The translations under genes were made by a program, and so were the position numbers. Shown in pieces: positions 1 through 13,500 of a stretch of DNA of 64,000 nucleotides. The DNA is from [Phialemoniopsis] sp. UDSM-2020 (lineage: Eukaryota > Ascomycota > Sordariomycetes > Thyridiales > Thyridiaceae): assembly GCA_018873225.1 (NCBI GenBank), contig JAEILZ010000002.1, positions 2,790,001 to 2,854,000 on the forward strand, given 5' to 3'. Under the pieces are notes generated by a model that was not told the origin of the DNA, ran no database searches, and worked only from the letters and a program-made list of their open reading frames with translations. Each line of letters opens with the position of its first letter. Position 1 is the first letter of the stretch.

Positions 1-1
1 C

Positions 2-348
2 AACGCCCAGGTGCGCAACATCATCGCGTTCCTCAAGGGCCTCCGGGGCTCCAAGGGCTTCACGATCCAGCTCGCGCGGCAGGGCATCGACGGGGCCGAG
101 TACGAGTTTGCGAGGCTGCTGGTCGAGGACAGGAATAACGAGGCGCAGAGCTACGTGGACTGGCTGGTGCAGATCCACAAGAGTGTGCAGCTCGAGGTAA
201 GCTGACCGATGATGCAACCCTGCAATTTGCTGTCTTGCTCTTTACTGACATTGTTCTTTTTTAGCTTCAGGGTCAAAGGAAGAGGGAAGATGGAGGCGAC
301 TCGTCGACTCTTGCCACCTTTGCTGGCTTGAGGCCCGCCTACTGGTGA
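2..348 (+). CDS. 3' end of an unidentified protein-coding gene
   Basis: This is the C-terminal part of a gene that begins before the window. The frame entering at base 2 is open through a hydrophilic, probably helical segment with no motif I recognise. It reaches a good donor at 197 (GTAAGC) after a Leu-Glu pair. A 68-nt intron (197-264) ends in a T-rich tract and TAG. The next exon stays in frame (phase 0) and adds a short basic/acidic tail that ends at TGA 346-348. An alternative acceptor six bases downstream, at 270, would also keep the frame. I do not recognise the family, so no function is proposed. Confidence that it is coding rests on the clean frame and the well-formed intron. Confidence 0.6.
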
Positions 349-1175
349 TGACCCAGGTGCTCCCGGGTGACAAGACAATGAAAACTTCGGCACGAGAGAG
401 GAGGGACTGTCAACTGCGGGTGCTAGATTTCGATAGCTCTCGTCAGTACCGGTCACTGTTCTCTCCGATGATGATGATTATGATACGCTGTCTCGATCTG
501 CTAAAGAGAGAGGCCGCGAGGTAGAGAAGGCTGGGGAAGGTGTGATAGCAAGGAGAAGCAGTAACGTGACTGGATCCACGACGGTAAAAAGAGGCATATG
601 ATATTATAAAAGCTGAATGAATGGTATAACAAACAACTACCTCGATCTAGTGCAGTGCAGGTGAAGTTGACCAGGGCCAACCTGTGATAAGATACTCTTA
701 CCTGTGCCACTTCATATTACAAGTCTTCTGAGGCTCTCCTGCTCCGGTGCAGTTACATGGCATCAAAGGTATCACCATATTACATATCAGTACTAGTCAC
801 GATGTTAGGATGCCAGTTTGAACAGTATCAGAATCTTTGATTTCACATTCCCATATGCCGTTGTTGAACAGCTGTATCTAGTAAAAAGAAAGGTAGAACC
901 AGACAAGTGATACGTAAAAGAGAACCCTAGAAGCCGTACCCTGCCAGGGTATTCATGAGAGCCCCTGGTTGACCATAAACTCCTTGCTGCCAAAGATGCA
1001 ATGATTGCCCGTTTCCCTAGTAATGATGACATTTAAGAAAAAATAGAAAACAGCTTTTACCCTCCTTTCCCCGTATGAGCGAAGCAATGGAACTTCGAAG
1101 GCACAAATTATTCTCCCGGTGCCCCCTTCCTCTGCGGTTCCTTATATATACTGAACGCCTCCTCAAATTTCATCT
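349..1175. other. Convergent intergenic region
   Basis: This spacer lies between the stop of the partial plus-strand gene and the stop of the minus-strand WOPR regulator, so it should hold two 3' UTRs. The only open frames are short and low-scoring. I see no repeats or RNA genes. Confidence 0.6.
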
Positions 1176-2609
1176 TCATCCCCTTGTATGCAAAAATTTC
1201 CTGTCGAGAACCGACAGCGCGCGCACATCCTCGTGGAACGACGAGGGCGGCGGTAGTATCTTGGAGCCCATGATGGAGCCGTTGGATGACCCCGCGCCGA
1301 GCTGGCGGGGCGAGTTGCCCGCGCTGTTGTTCGCCGGGTTCGCGCTCGTCGGCTCCGAGTTTGTCGGCGTCGGGTGCAGCAGGATCGACAGGCTGGCCTT
1401 ATTGCCCGACGAAGGCCCGTTGTGGTCCGAGTGCGACGAGCGCGGCGGCGAGGCCGAGCCCCTCGGGGGAGGCGTGCTCATTGTGCCGTTGGCTGATATC
1501 GCCGGTAGCGGACCAGGCGCGTTCTTAGCTCCGGCTGGTGCCAAGCGAGGGTCGAGCTGGGCCTGCTGCGCCTGCGATTGCAGGTGATGTAGCCTGGGCG
1601 AGTCATTCTGCCGCGGCTGAGGTAGGTGAGGAGAATGTTGGTAATGGTGGGGCGGCGCAGGGTTGTAGGGTGCCAGTGTCGGCGGTGTGTTGCGCGATTG
1701 CGGAGCGGAAGTTGGCGGGGGAAGCGGCGCGCGGTCGTACTGGGCATTCGGTGGCGGCGCACTCGCATATGCAGGTTGAGAAGGATAATGTGCGCCGTTC
1801 GGTGGAGGAGGTCCGTTCGAAGGGGGGTAGTGGTGAGTATAGTGGCCATAGGGAGGGGTCGCCATCGGCGAAGGGGGCCAACCGTAGCCTTGCTGAGGGT
1901 ATGGCGGGTAAGGTGCGCCCTGCTGCGGGTGTCCGTGTTGTTGCGGAGCTAGGTACGGAGGTTGCTGCATCGGCGTCCGCGTCATGGCCGGCACGGGAGT
2001 CTCGGCAAGACTTGATTCGGGGTAGAGTCCCTTCATGGGTATGACGTTGCGGAGCTGAGGGTCATTGCTCGGTTGCAGGAGCTCGGGTTGCCCAGGATGC
2101 GGTCTTGAGTAGTAGGAGATCAAGTGGAGGTGTTGGCCTTGCGACGTAGTGATGCTGAAGGACTGCTTCATGAGCCCGTCCGCCTTGTATCTGTAGCCGT
2201 CGGGCTCGCCATCGTCCTGGTCGTCGTCACTAGCTCGGCCGGACGAGTCGGGCGTCTTGCCTGCGCCGCGGCGCGAGTTGCCAAAGCCGCCTCCACGCTT
2301 GCCCTCCATTTCTCGGTAGGTGAGGAAGCTCCCAGAGACTCTGCTTGCACTCCATGACTTTCCATCCGTCCACCTCCGCATGCCAGCTTCCCGCTCATCC
2401 CAGACAAACACTGAGCCAGATCGTATTGATTGGCGTTCCTTCTCTGATAACCTGCGCTGGACTCTCGGCAGTAGGCCTTGCCTGCAAGCCTCGAAGAGCT
2501 TGATCGCATCTCCGGGCGTCCTCACGTATCCGTGGTATGTTTCCATCATAGTGGCGGTGGTTTGGTGGGCTAGACTGGTGCTGTGCGACAGCCGCCGATG
2601 CGATTCCAC
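1176..2609 (-). CDS. pac2: WOPR-domain transcription regulator, Gti1/Pac2 family (Pac2-like)
   Basis: The predicted 477-aa protein is a fungus-specific WOPR DNA-binding regulator, the family that includes Wor1, Ryp1, Sge1, Gti1 and Pac2, which control morphology, development and often virulence or effector genes. The N-terminal half of the WOPR domain begins at about residue 24 (TYHGYVRTPGDAIKLFEAC). It continues through an RRWTDGKSWSASRVSGSF block (about residues 77-95) and a following LTYREMEGKR block. After a charged linker comes the second half (about residues 137-169, KQSFSITT then LHLISYYSR). The rest is low-complexity and rich in Pro, Gln, Ser and His, typical of this family's activation region. 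The SEKERQSIRSGSVFVWDE version of the domain fits the Pac2 branch better than the Sge1/Ryp1 branch; this subfamily call is from memory. No intron is needed. Met21 or Met22, just before the domain, is a plausible alternative start. An exceptionally long gene-free region lies upstream. Confidence 0.88.
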   Translation of the reverse strand: MESHRRLSHSTSLAHQTTATMMETYHGYVRTPGDAIKLFEACRQGLLPRVQRRLSEKERQSIRSGSVFVWDEREAGMRRWTDGKSWSASRVSGSFLTYREMEGKRGGGFGNSRRGAGKTPDSSGRASDDDQDDGEPDGYRYKADGLMKQSFSITTSQGQHLHLISYYSRPHPGQPELLQPSNDPQLRNVIPMKGLYPESSLAETPVPAMTRTPMQQPPYLAPQQHGHPQQGAPYPPYPQQGYGWPPSPMATPPYGHYTHHYPPSNGPPPPNGAHYPSQPAYASAPPPNAQYDRAPLPPPTSAPQSRNTPPTLAPYNPAPPHHYQHSPHLPQPRQNDSPRLHHLQSQAQQAQLDPRLAPAGAKNAPGPLPAISANGTMSTPPPRGSASPPRSSHSDHNGPSSGNKASLSILLHPTPTNSEPTSANPANNSAGNSPRQLGAGSSNGSIMGSKILPPPSSFHEDVRALSVLDRKFLHTRG

Positions 2610-4195
2610 CGGTAAACCGTCGTTTGACAGGGAAGATTCTCTTCTCTGTTAAGCCCGCGTCAGAAAGTGGTGATATTCACCATCCAGACTTTTGTGCACT
2701 TTCGCGGATTGTTGGGGAGATCCACGGCTGGCACTTCCACGATTATGCTCGAGGAGATTCGGAACAAGAAATGACAGCTCTTGTCACAGCACGCTGCTCG
2801 TGCGATGAAGCACAAGTTATGATCGACGAGTGTTGAGTAATCCTCTCGATTTGGGCAATTTTAGGCGGTCTTGGTGGTGCGTACGAGATGAGACGTCGCG
2901 TTCCAGATGATCCACGGTCAGGTTGCCGTAGAGTGCTGGTACTATCAGTACAGAGTTAGCACCTTGCTATACTTAGGACATGAAACAGCAGGGCAGCGCG
3001 TGCTCAAAAAGCAAAAGGCAGACAGGCTCGAATGATGCGCATGGTGATGTGTTAGGTTGGTGGGTCTGACCTCGCCCACGCGGCAGGCTTGCGAGACGTG
3101 CAGGGTCTGATGTCTGATCTCAGAGCCATCGAAGCAGCATCCCCGCGTTCTTGACACAGGATCCGCCCAAAATGGCCTTCCACACTCGTAGGAGTCATGA
3201 CTTTGCCATCCAGATAAAGAAGGCCAAGCCTTTTGAACAACGGCAGAAAACGCCGAAGATGCTTCCAACCCTGGGCAGATCATCCCCAAGCTCCCTGCTC
3301 CCATGCCTCTCGGCTCGACTAAACCTGCCAGTCGAAAGACTCTCCTGGTAGCATACTAGTCTGCCGCACGACACACAAGCTGCCATCGGACGCCGCGTAC
3401 GTCTAAAGTTGGGTGATGCGGGAAGTGCTGGGCGGTCGTTTCCAATCACACCTTTCCTTCCTCCTTGTTGCAGATACAAGTCGACAAGGTCGCCAACAAC
3501 GCCTGTTTCAGGCCCGTGGATACGTAACAAAAAAGCAGAGGAGCTCACTTGAGTGATTGCTTGTCAAGGCACTCTGTCGTTTTCAAGGTCAGGGTGCGAC
3601 CCTGACCATATCTCGCGAAGTGCACAGAGGATCCCACTCGACAAGACTGGAAATCGCATATGACCCTTGCGGGAATAGGGCAGTCGGATGACAAAAGCAG
3701 TGGGAAGAAAAGATGCTTCACATTATAGCATACGTACCTAAGAGAAAATGAGTGTTTGTTGTCGCCTGGAAGCGAAGAAACTTGGCCGTTTCGACGGGGG
3801 TGAGTTGAGACGAATATGATCTTGTCTTTCGAAGAAAGGTCTCGCTGACGACGACTGACAGCCGGAAATGCCACGGGCGAGAAGATGAAACACAGTCGAC
3901 GTTTGCTGCGTACGTATCGTGATCCACCACAAAAATATGCTTCCTTTGCCTGTCGGCCGCGTGAGAAAGAAAACAAAGGAGACCAGGTTGTGAGGTATAA
4001 AGGTGAGAAAAAGGGTGTGAGAAGGTTGGCTAGATCAAGTATAAGAATCGAGCAGGTTGGGGGAGGGTTCGCCCGAGAAAAGCTTCTTTTTTCGAAATTA
4101 TGGATAGATTGGCCTTTTTGGATGACAAAAGAAGGGAGCCCGTGCCGGTCCCCAGTTTATTGTTATTGTGTTTATGCCAGTTGAGGGTGCGGCGA

Positions 4196-4219
4196 GGTGG
4201 ATGGTGGTGGTGGTGGTGG
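4196..4219. repeat. (GGT)n microsatellite
   Basis: A short run of GGT trinucleotides interrupted by one GAT, in the noncoding region upstream of the WOPR gene. Confidence 0.7.
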
Positions 4220-4502
4220 GAATCCGAGGAATATGACAGAGCAGATTGATAGATACCTGTGCAAATAAATCAGTCTCTTGGTGAGTGAGCGGCTGATGAC
4301 GAGTCTTCAGGGCCGAATAGCGCATGTCTCGGAAAGTGGATTTTGGCCTTCTTTTAAAAAGAAGCTTGTTGGAGCGCCGGATCCGCTGGGATTTGATTAC
4401 GGGTATGGGTGTTTAGGGCCTAAAATGCCACGAGTCACTGGCGCAGATCCCCTAACGAGGGCCACTCCCTGCCCTGTCTTTTATTCCCTGGGCCTGCCTT
4501 TG

Positions 4503-4537
4503 GGCTTGGCTTGGCCTTGGCTTGGCTTGGCTTGGGG
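4503..4537. repeat. GGCTT pentanucleotide tandem repeat
   Basis: About seven imperfect GGCTT/GGCCTT units in tandem, running into a G-rich stretch, within the noncoding region. Confidence 0.7.
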
Positions 4538-7500
4538 TGGGGTCCAGGTCACTTGGCCGCAAAAGGGTAGACACTGTAGCAGAGGTACCTCAGGTACTTA
4601 GCCTATGTACTTTATTTGCCCAAGTGGTGCAGGGGGGGCCAGTGGCCGCAGACTTCCAAGTGAGTAGGCATGGGGTCCGCCGGGCGGGTTCAGTTACTTA
4701 TGTGATGGATGGTGAGGTGAGATATGGGGTACAACCACTGCACTGGCATAAAGTTGAAAGTAAACGGTAGGGGGTCCCGAGATGGTGGCTTGGTGGCTTG
4801 GGTTTCCCGCTAACAGATTAGCATCCAGGCCAAGCATCGGACGGCAGTGAAAAGAATGAGAAATAACAAGTAGCACGCAGCAGTGGTCCTGCGCACGGTG
4901 GATGGTGGCGGCCCTTGGGTGATGGGATAGGACGAAAGGTGAGCGTTGATAACGACCAAATACCAGTCGTTCCAGTAGCCTACTTAACTTTGGTACCAAG
5001 CAAGTGACATCCTAGTACCGGGTACTGCAGTGAAGTGATGGTGGTGTACCCAGACACGGTTCCCATCCCAAGACTTCGGAGTGGGCGCCTCGTCTCACTC
5101 TATCTTGTGTGCTTGTTTCTTGTACTTTGGTTTCCGTTCTCTTGGAGCTTGAGCGGAGCCAGAGGTACAGGAGCAGCAGGATCAGGAGGAATGATACCGT
5201 TTGACGGCCTCAACGCAAGGGGCAGGAATGTGAATGGGGTAAAACATCAGGAGGAAGCTGGCAACTTTCGGGGCATCGGTGGAATGGGGCGGGTCGAGAC
5301 GAGGGCAGGATTGCGTGGTGCTTTGTCTTGGACGGCGTGCCAGGGAGTGCGTTTACCCTCCAATGTTCCAGTGCCAATGCCTGAGCCAACCCGCTTTGAG
5401 CTCTAGGACAGACGCCAACCCTTCCGTTGCTTTGCACTCTCCGCATCCACTAACGGAGTGCACACCACACTCCTTTCCCTGCCAAGAAAAACCTTAACTC
5501 AAAATGCCTGATGGGCTCCTGCAGATCGCTTCTTCAGAGGCTGAGGAATTTGCTGGATTCGGGGCATCGGCCGCCCAGATCCACAGGTAATCTTCGGCAG
5601 TGCTGCTCGGCTTGGTGTGTCCCCTTGGAAAGGAAAGTGCATGTACGTGTACTCATGTACTATTTTCTGGCTGCTGCAGCCAGGCAGATTGGCAGGTAGA
5701 TAGACAGGCAGAGAACTCGAGAACAGTACGCGCCCCTTGAAGCCGTTCGTGGAAGACTAGATTGCACTTTTCGAGATGCTACTACGCACGACGTGGTTAG
5801 CGAACCCGCTAGAACCACGCAGAGAATGCCGCCGTTGCCGTTAAGACCCCAACCTGGGGGCACAAACGTACGAGTTGGCGCAGTCGCTGAGGCCGCTCGG
5901 TTTCGCGTGGGCGCTGGCCTGGAATCAATAGCCCCAAAGCTAGCTCTTGGCGAGCACCACGAGGGTCCTTCGCCGGGCTGCTGATGAAGTCCGGTCCCCA
6001 CCAGTCGTCAGCTCCGTGTATTGCTAAACAAGGCCGGTCGCGAAAGCTCAGCGCCTCGGCTGCCGTCAGTGTCGCAAATACTCTGGGGCACTAAAACCCT
6101 TGGTTTTGGCGCGGATCTTGGCCGTCCTGGGAGCACGAAAAGGGAGCCAAAATCACGACGGACGTGTCGCCGGACCAAAGCCGCCCTTGATTGACTACTG
6201 ACTATCTGCCGCGCGGGCTGGTTGTCGTGACGGGGCAGCCGCTCCCTTGGGGTGGTCGTTGGCTTGGTTTCGAGTCAAGACTGGACCTATATTTATCTGT
6301 CGCTGGTATCTCTCGAGCAACTAGTCAAGGTCTGGAACGGGGCAAGTTTCGGAGCGTGACGTTTACCAGTACGTGGCCCGAGGGGTGCAAGAATGAGTGG
6401 ACACTCAAACATAAACAACGTCAGGGCGTTTTAAGATTGAGGGGTACGATATGATAGATGGAAATATGGAGGAGAGTCAAGCAAGGACACAGTCAATACG
6501 TAGGTACGCTGGTTGAGCTCAAGATAGGTACATTGCTTGCGAAGTAGGACTGACGCAGGGTCGGCGGTAAAACATCACCAAAAGGAGGATCTGGCACTTG
6601 CTTCCCAGGCCGTGGCTGTGGCTGCCCTGTCAATGCAAGTACCTAGGGCACCTTCCGAATACGACTCGAGGCCGACTTTAAAGTTAAGTGACATCAACTG
6701 GAAAGAACAAGCGACAGCCCGAAGCTCGCATCAAATCGCCGGAATGTTGACCGGAGCATAAAGTCTATGTGTAAGCCAGATATGGACCTTGACCAACTTA
6801 TTCGCCGGCACCCTCAACCAGCACGGCGTTCGTTCTGCAGGCCAGGCCAGGTTCAAATATTGGGCGTATTGACGTTGGCGTATTACCTGGATCTGACAAA
6901 GACCAGCTGAATGAAACGGATTTCTTTGAGAGCGAGCTCCCGCAACGCAAGTGCAGTAACCAAACAAAACCCCCTGTAGGTTGCTGCTTTTGGTGCGGGA
7001 CGGACGGGTACAGTTACAGGGATGACAAGCTAAATGCGCACCAAGCAGGGGCCAAGTCAGCCAAGCTTACAGCGGATTCGCCGTGGACTCCTGATAAATT
7101 TCAAGCTTATTTTACTGTACGGCACTACGAGATGTTGGAGAGGGGCTTAAAAAAGGGACTGAGATTGTCACTGAGTACATATTGTGTCTCAAAATGGTAC
7201 CGCCCCCGGGTGGGCAACCCATTGCATCGCCAGAGTACCCAAATGGCAATACCGTGTACTGTACTGTACTCCGAGAAGGATATTTGCATTCTTCTGAGTC
7301 TTTTCATCTCAACTCAACGGGCAAAAAAGCTTCGACTACCCCAACATCGGCGGCGTCTTCCACGGATGCTCTAGGTTCAAGCCGTTGGAACCATCATCTC
7401 GGTTCACCCTATTTCCTTCTTGGGTTGCTTTCAGGTAGTGACATTGACAAAGAGGCAGGTACTTTGCTTCTTGTGTCAATAACTTTGCGAGGAGCGAGGG

Positions 7501-10500
7501 TGTCATCGTGGGGTGTGGATCCCATATTTTTCGATGGGACCCGCGATCTGCCACCCTCTCCTGCCGGCCGGTCGCTTGCCTGCCCTTGCGCGCAAATAGA
7601 ACCCCATTCCAGTCAGATTTATGCTCGACTGATGGGTACGTGTACTTGTGCTGCTTACGTACCACAGCAAGCCAGAGAAGGAGATTATGGTCCTATCTCA
7701 TCTCGTGGAAGCGCAAGGGGTCAACGGCCCAGCTGAAAGGTCTGGTAAATAAGTAAGGGCAAGCCAGGGCTTTGTTGTTTTGATAACGGAATACAACCGA
7801 AGATCCAGTGGACTGTCGGTGCAGCACAAGAAATGATAGGCGTATCCGTCGGCCCACTTGATGGTGGTGATGCAAACGCAAACTCCGTGTTCTGTCGTGT
7901 CGCCTCTTATGTCTCGAAATGGCCAGCCAAGGATACTCTTGCTCGGCGGAGTTGGAAATGCAACAAACCTCTCAGAGACGCACCGTAACATATCGGTATT
8001 TCCCAAACAAATCCCAGCAGGTGCGTACATACGTCCAAAGAGCCCTGGAGAGCTGATCCGAGGATGCGACCCTGAGCATGGGGCGCAGGCCTTGGCCTGC
8101 AGTAGGGGTTCGTTTCTGGCAGTATTTTCGCAGGCTAATCATGGTAATTAACCCTATTTCTGTTTCTCCAAAGGAGATGGATGGGTCATCATCCCCTGGC
8201 AGCCGACTTCCACCGCAAGACAAACCCCGTTCTGGTCCACCCTGTCCCAGTCATGCATTATCCCTTTGTGGACAAAAGCCTCGAGACATGCCATGCAATC
8301 CTCCTCACGCCTGGTCAAACGAGAGCCCGGTCGACGAAGGATTCACCTCGAGCTAGCGCCGCACCGTAGGGCAGATATTAGGTTGATCAACCTTGTTTAA
8401 GGTTAGTTGGCATATTGGAGGTGCATGGTCAGCCACCAAAAGTACGAGAGTAAGCACTTTGCTTACCTGCCTACGTCGCCTTGCCTATCTGGGGAGTACG
8501 AAGTCTAATTCCCTGCCTGCATAGAAATTATGAATTGCAGCTCGCTCTCAGTAATCTATGTGTGTCGGCCGCCGACCAACACTCGTTATCCATATCTGGA
8601 AAGTTAACGCCCGGCAATGCTTGTGTCCCGTCCGTTTTCTGTCAAGTTCGGGCTTACATGCCTCGCATTCCTGAATTAGAAAGGCAAACGTACTTCGTAC
8701 TCTGCATGGCGTACATATCGCGAAACTGCCCAGGATATCCTAGTCCATGCTGCCTTTCCTTGCCATTGACGGGAACATTTCGCTACATCCATGCGGGTCC
8801 AGATATTTGTTCTCTCACCGACGAATGAAGTATTTCAGGAACTGGATGGCAGACAAAATGAATCCTCTGATGCCGGTCGGGATTTCTTTTGCGAATATGG
8901 ATACGATCTTCATCTTGCGACATCATCGCCGATCCCTCATCGCATCCTCCTGCAGTCCTGGTCCTTGCTGCAGCTCTTTTGACAGGTCTCTCTCTCCACA
9001 AATCCGTAGGCGAGTGGCAGACTCTTGCAACGCCAGATTGTCTTTCAATCGTCAAGCCTGCCGCAATTATGCAGGAGCGTTGAGAATGCACAAGGACCAA
9101 AACATCATTCCAGCCTTTTGAATCACCTCGGACCAATGTTGTTCTTCCCGAGACACTCCTGTCAGACTCGAGCTGGACCCCCTGCTTCGATGTTTGGATC
9201 TGCAGTGCACAATTACACCAAGGGGTTGATAGGTCGAGGGACGCAATGTGCCCTATTTGGGAAGGGTACTGCGCTCCCTCGTGCGGAGCCCGATGCTGGG
9301 GCTCAAACTACTCGTACGAGTCACCATCACGGACATGAATGCTGCCGTGCGACAGAGTCCATTCGTCATGGCCTATACCATCGGCCCAATACGTGAAGTC
9401 ATACATGATATAGAGTGAGAAGCGTCTGGGTAAGGCCCTCAAGCCCTCTTTGGCCACCGGAGCAAAATGCCCTAGATTGGCCCTAGAAACACTGCTGGGT
9501 TGGAATCACCCAGAGCTAGTTGTCCCAAGCGCGGGACACCGGCAGAGGATGGCATGGAAAGAACCGTAACTCTAACCCAGAATTTTTGGAGGACCAGAGA
9601 CCTAGAAATCAAAAAGAGATGTCTACAGGAGACATGTGTCGTCAAAAGGCCTGCTTCTGGTCACACAAGCCAACGGTCGCACAGGCATTGCTTGCATCGT
9701 GAACTATGCGCCATGCTCGCACAATAATCCACAGCCATGGGCGATTCGCCACAAAGCTATTTGAAAGTACAATGCAGTAGCAGATACCCGGCTAGGTTGA
9801 TGGTCCAAGCTAGGTACTTGACTACTTCGAGTAATCTCCCACACACTGAAGGGGGGCACCTGGGTACGCTACCCATGACCACCAAAGCTGGTACTTGTCA
9901 AGTGTATTTACTGCGGTGTGATGGTTCATGACGTTCAAACAGAGTTGGCGCTGCGCAAGATGGACCGGAATCGGGAACTTGCACCAAGAAAGCATCACTG
10001 GACCTTGGGGGCCGTTTCTGTGCCCCCTTGTGCGCGCAGTCGTCCTTGATCTTGGGTCGCTTGGGAGGTGTCGGTGTGACGAGACGTGCTGTTGACACCA
10101 AGGTAAAAATCCAATATTGAGAGATGTACCTAAATCCAGGCCTGCCTTTGAAGTACGAAGTAGAAAGATTGAGCCGGCAATCTTGAGCAGCCGGGCGCCA
10201 AGCATTCTTGGTGTGCGTGAGACATTGGGCGGTCCATGGCGGCAGACGTTGTTTGCTTTTCCGGCAATTGAAAAGGAATGGTCCTTTGAGAGGCTTGGAA
10301 ATTTTAAGCATGAATTTAAGCGTCATGATCAGCAACTCACGCCAGACGGGCCAGCCAGCAGCCCCCAAAATCCCCAAATCCCGGACTTCCGTTTACTTTA
10401 GTTTACGCTAGCATCTTGCATGCCACTGAGGCCCTTTAGCCGCGCCTAGTTTTTTGGTGTTTCCCCAGGCCATTCCTCCCTCCGTTGCACTAGGCTGCGC

Positions 10501-13500
10501 CAGAACTCAAAAATGAAATGGAACAATCTAATGTCGCCATTTGATTGAACCGCATCTTTGTGATAAAGGTCGTGCGGCCGTTGTGGCCACTAGCCGCCCG
10601 GCCTGGAAGAGATAGATTGACATTTCTTGGCAACAATGGCGTGGGCATGATGCTGCATTCCTCGAGTCCAACCCAAGGGCCGGGAGATTGGTGTGCGAAC
10701 CTTTGGCTCTCCCAAGCCCTTGGCAGCATTCGTAAGCTAATAAGCTCGCCCTTGGCTGAGGCAGTGCCGGGTGACTCTTATCAGCTGATGGAGGTTCGTA
10801 GCAAGATTACCACGCAGAGTTTGCCGGCAAGACTTGTCTGACCCGTCCCAGCTGAAAGGAAACGAAATGACTAGCTCGAAGGGGTAACGTATTGAGCAAT
10901 CGCAATGGTTTTGTGGATAACCAGAACAAGTGCCGGTAGTGCTTTCACAGTCCGAGGCAAGGATCAAGGCCGATTGAAGATTGTCGTTGAAACCGGTGAA
11001 CAAGCGGCAGCTTCATCTCCATGGGTGAGGCATCGCGCGGGACACTTTGATCCGCGGCATCCCATTGTTGCACAGGCATCGCGGCGGCAGAGAGATTAGG
11101 TATGCGACCACAAGAATGCGGTCCGATGGAATATGCTTGAGGATGTTGAGGTGTAACCCAAGCTGTGAACATGCTGCTTGAAACGGACATGTATGCCGTT
11201 CGTGCGTGCGTGCGTTTCTCGGCCGTGGCTAGAAGTCGAGGTACGAAGCGAAGGGACAATGAATGCAATGCTGGGCGCCGCTCTCGTCCGTAAAGCCTCG
11301 AGGCGGCGGGCATAGGCAACGTCGGACAACCTTTGTGGAGCACCAGATTCAATTCCTCATGCCGTCTTCCGGGAGCACATCGATCTCAACTCGACGTGTG
11401 GAGTGCTGGCTGCCCCAGGGATGCATGTATGTACGCGCTCCAGTCTCGATCTGGCAATGGGGCAACATTGAAGAGACGTGTTTTCTTGCTTGGCTATTTC
11501 TATGTTTTTTGACAAGATCAAAGTATGCTCGCCAAGTTTGTGCCTTCGCTACTTCTGATTTCGTTTTCGCGGCGTGGAAAGGACGTGTCTGGAGTGCCTC
11601 GCAACGATGATACCAGACAGGGCAAGTACCAGCGCAGCGATCGTTCCGTGAGGACTGCCTCTTCCAGGTCCCAACAGACAACATCGATTGATTGAACGCA
11701 CCGCACTGCACTGCACACTGCACACCGAACGAAATTCCCGATGCGTCCCAGGTATTTATCAATTCATTTTTCAGAGAATGCTCAATTGACTTGATGTAGT
11801 GGTACCATGCATGGTCTGCGCGCCTCGAGCCAGACTGGTAGCACCAGATGGCACTCGGTGTGCGTGCATGTTCAGACAGCCACAAACAATTCCTGACCAA
11901 GTTCAGCGGCACAAACAGCGACACAAGCATCCAGACGAGGTGGAGGCTGACTTCGGTGTTGGTAATACGCTGGGAGTTGCAAGGGTCTAACTAGTAAGCA
12001 CCTTCGGAGTAAGGCCCTTAGCATTCTGACACGAAAGCAACTGCAGCGGCACATGTGTGCTAACTTCAAAAAAGGGGTCCAGAGCAGTTCCGTTTTCGAT
12101 TGCCGGCCAACAACTGTACATAATCAGCCCGAATACGAATCTGTCGACAAGAGTGCGGTCGTATCGAGATCCGAGAACAGAATGCGACATTGTTGGGCGA
12201 TCATGCCGATTATGCTGTCAGACTGCAATTTCTCGCATCCTTTCCTGCCCTCCCTGCACTGCCTACCTGCGCGCTGCATTGCCAATTGCTAACGAGGAAA
12301 TACGATTCGGTGATAGGCCGGACTTTCTGGATGGCAGCGAGACCTTAATCTGACGTCCGCCAAGACCTTTCCCGAAGACGGGCTGCCCACCTTAAAAAAA
12401 AAAACAGCGCAGAGATTAAGTCGCCAGCCCAGAAAGACGGGATTTTAGCCCGGAAAAGGTGCTCCAATCAAGCCACCTGACAAGACGCTATCGTTTTCTG
12501 GCCTTCCTTCGCCCAGCCAAAGCCGCGATTTTTCAGGCCACCTCGCGACCTTCTCGCCTTCTTGGCAGGCCGACACGGCGGCGAAATACCTTGGCGAGAT
12601 TAGTTCTGTCCTCGTGAAGCGAGACCGACAGTCACCTGCCCGTGTTTGCTTCGCTCCCAAGCCCGAGTCTACTTTTTCGAGCCAATGTCGTCGCGCTCCA
12701 AGCGACTGGGCGAGGCCTCCGACAGATGTATGCTGTAGGTAGGTAAATTCGCCTCTCGAGCCAGAGCAGCCGATATCCTCAACAGCCTCATCACGGGCGC
12801 TTGGAAAGGGTAGCGCCCTCTTTTCCTTGTCTTCTCTTTGTTGTTCGAAATTCATTAATCTGCTGCCTTGCACAAAAAAGAACTATGGAACATCCATGCC
12901 AGCCATGTGCAGCATTCGGATGCTGGCTTACCGTGGCCCCTCCCCGGATTCCCAGAGATTGGCCAGTGGCTTCGCCCCCAAATCCCGAGGCCTCTTAAGC
13001 TTAATTCGCGGACAGTCTTAGTGCGGTACAAATGCAATCGCTCGCATGGCATTTCCGCTCTCGATTCGCTGGGAGCCAAACAAGTGAGAAACAACCAGTC
13101 CCCCGTCATCTCCACACCATCCCTGCTCATCGCAGGGCCCATGCGACCAGGGCATGGGTAGGTAGTGCGAGGAATTTTGTCTCAGTCAGACAGCTTTGTG
13201 GACGGGGTCCGTTTCCCACCCTTGCCCTTACGCAGTCATTGCTTTCGAATCATCAGGCCTCATTCTGGCAATCAGGGCGCTCGCCCCTTGGTGTAGCCTT
13301 GGCTCATACGAGAACGAGGGCGCTTCAAATCCCTGCGACGGTATTTCCAGAGCAGCCTCGGAGATAGAGAGTCAGGAATCAGGCCAAGTATGTAAGTGCA
13401 TTGAGAGAGCATTTGTGGGGTCAATGATAGGTCATTTTGTTCCGAAATGTGTGCGCCTCCCACAGTCCTGATGATTACGCGGCCTTGGCTCTTTTATCTC

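Noticed and set aside
11349..11930. A 193-aa minus-strand frame in the gene desert
   Set aside because: Composition is noncoding-like, with no domain, no flanking exons and no start context.
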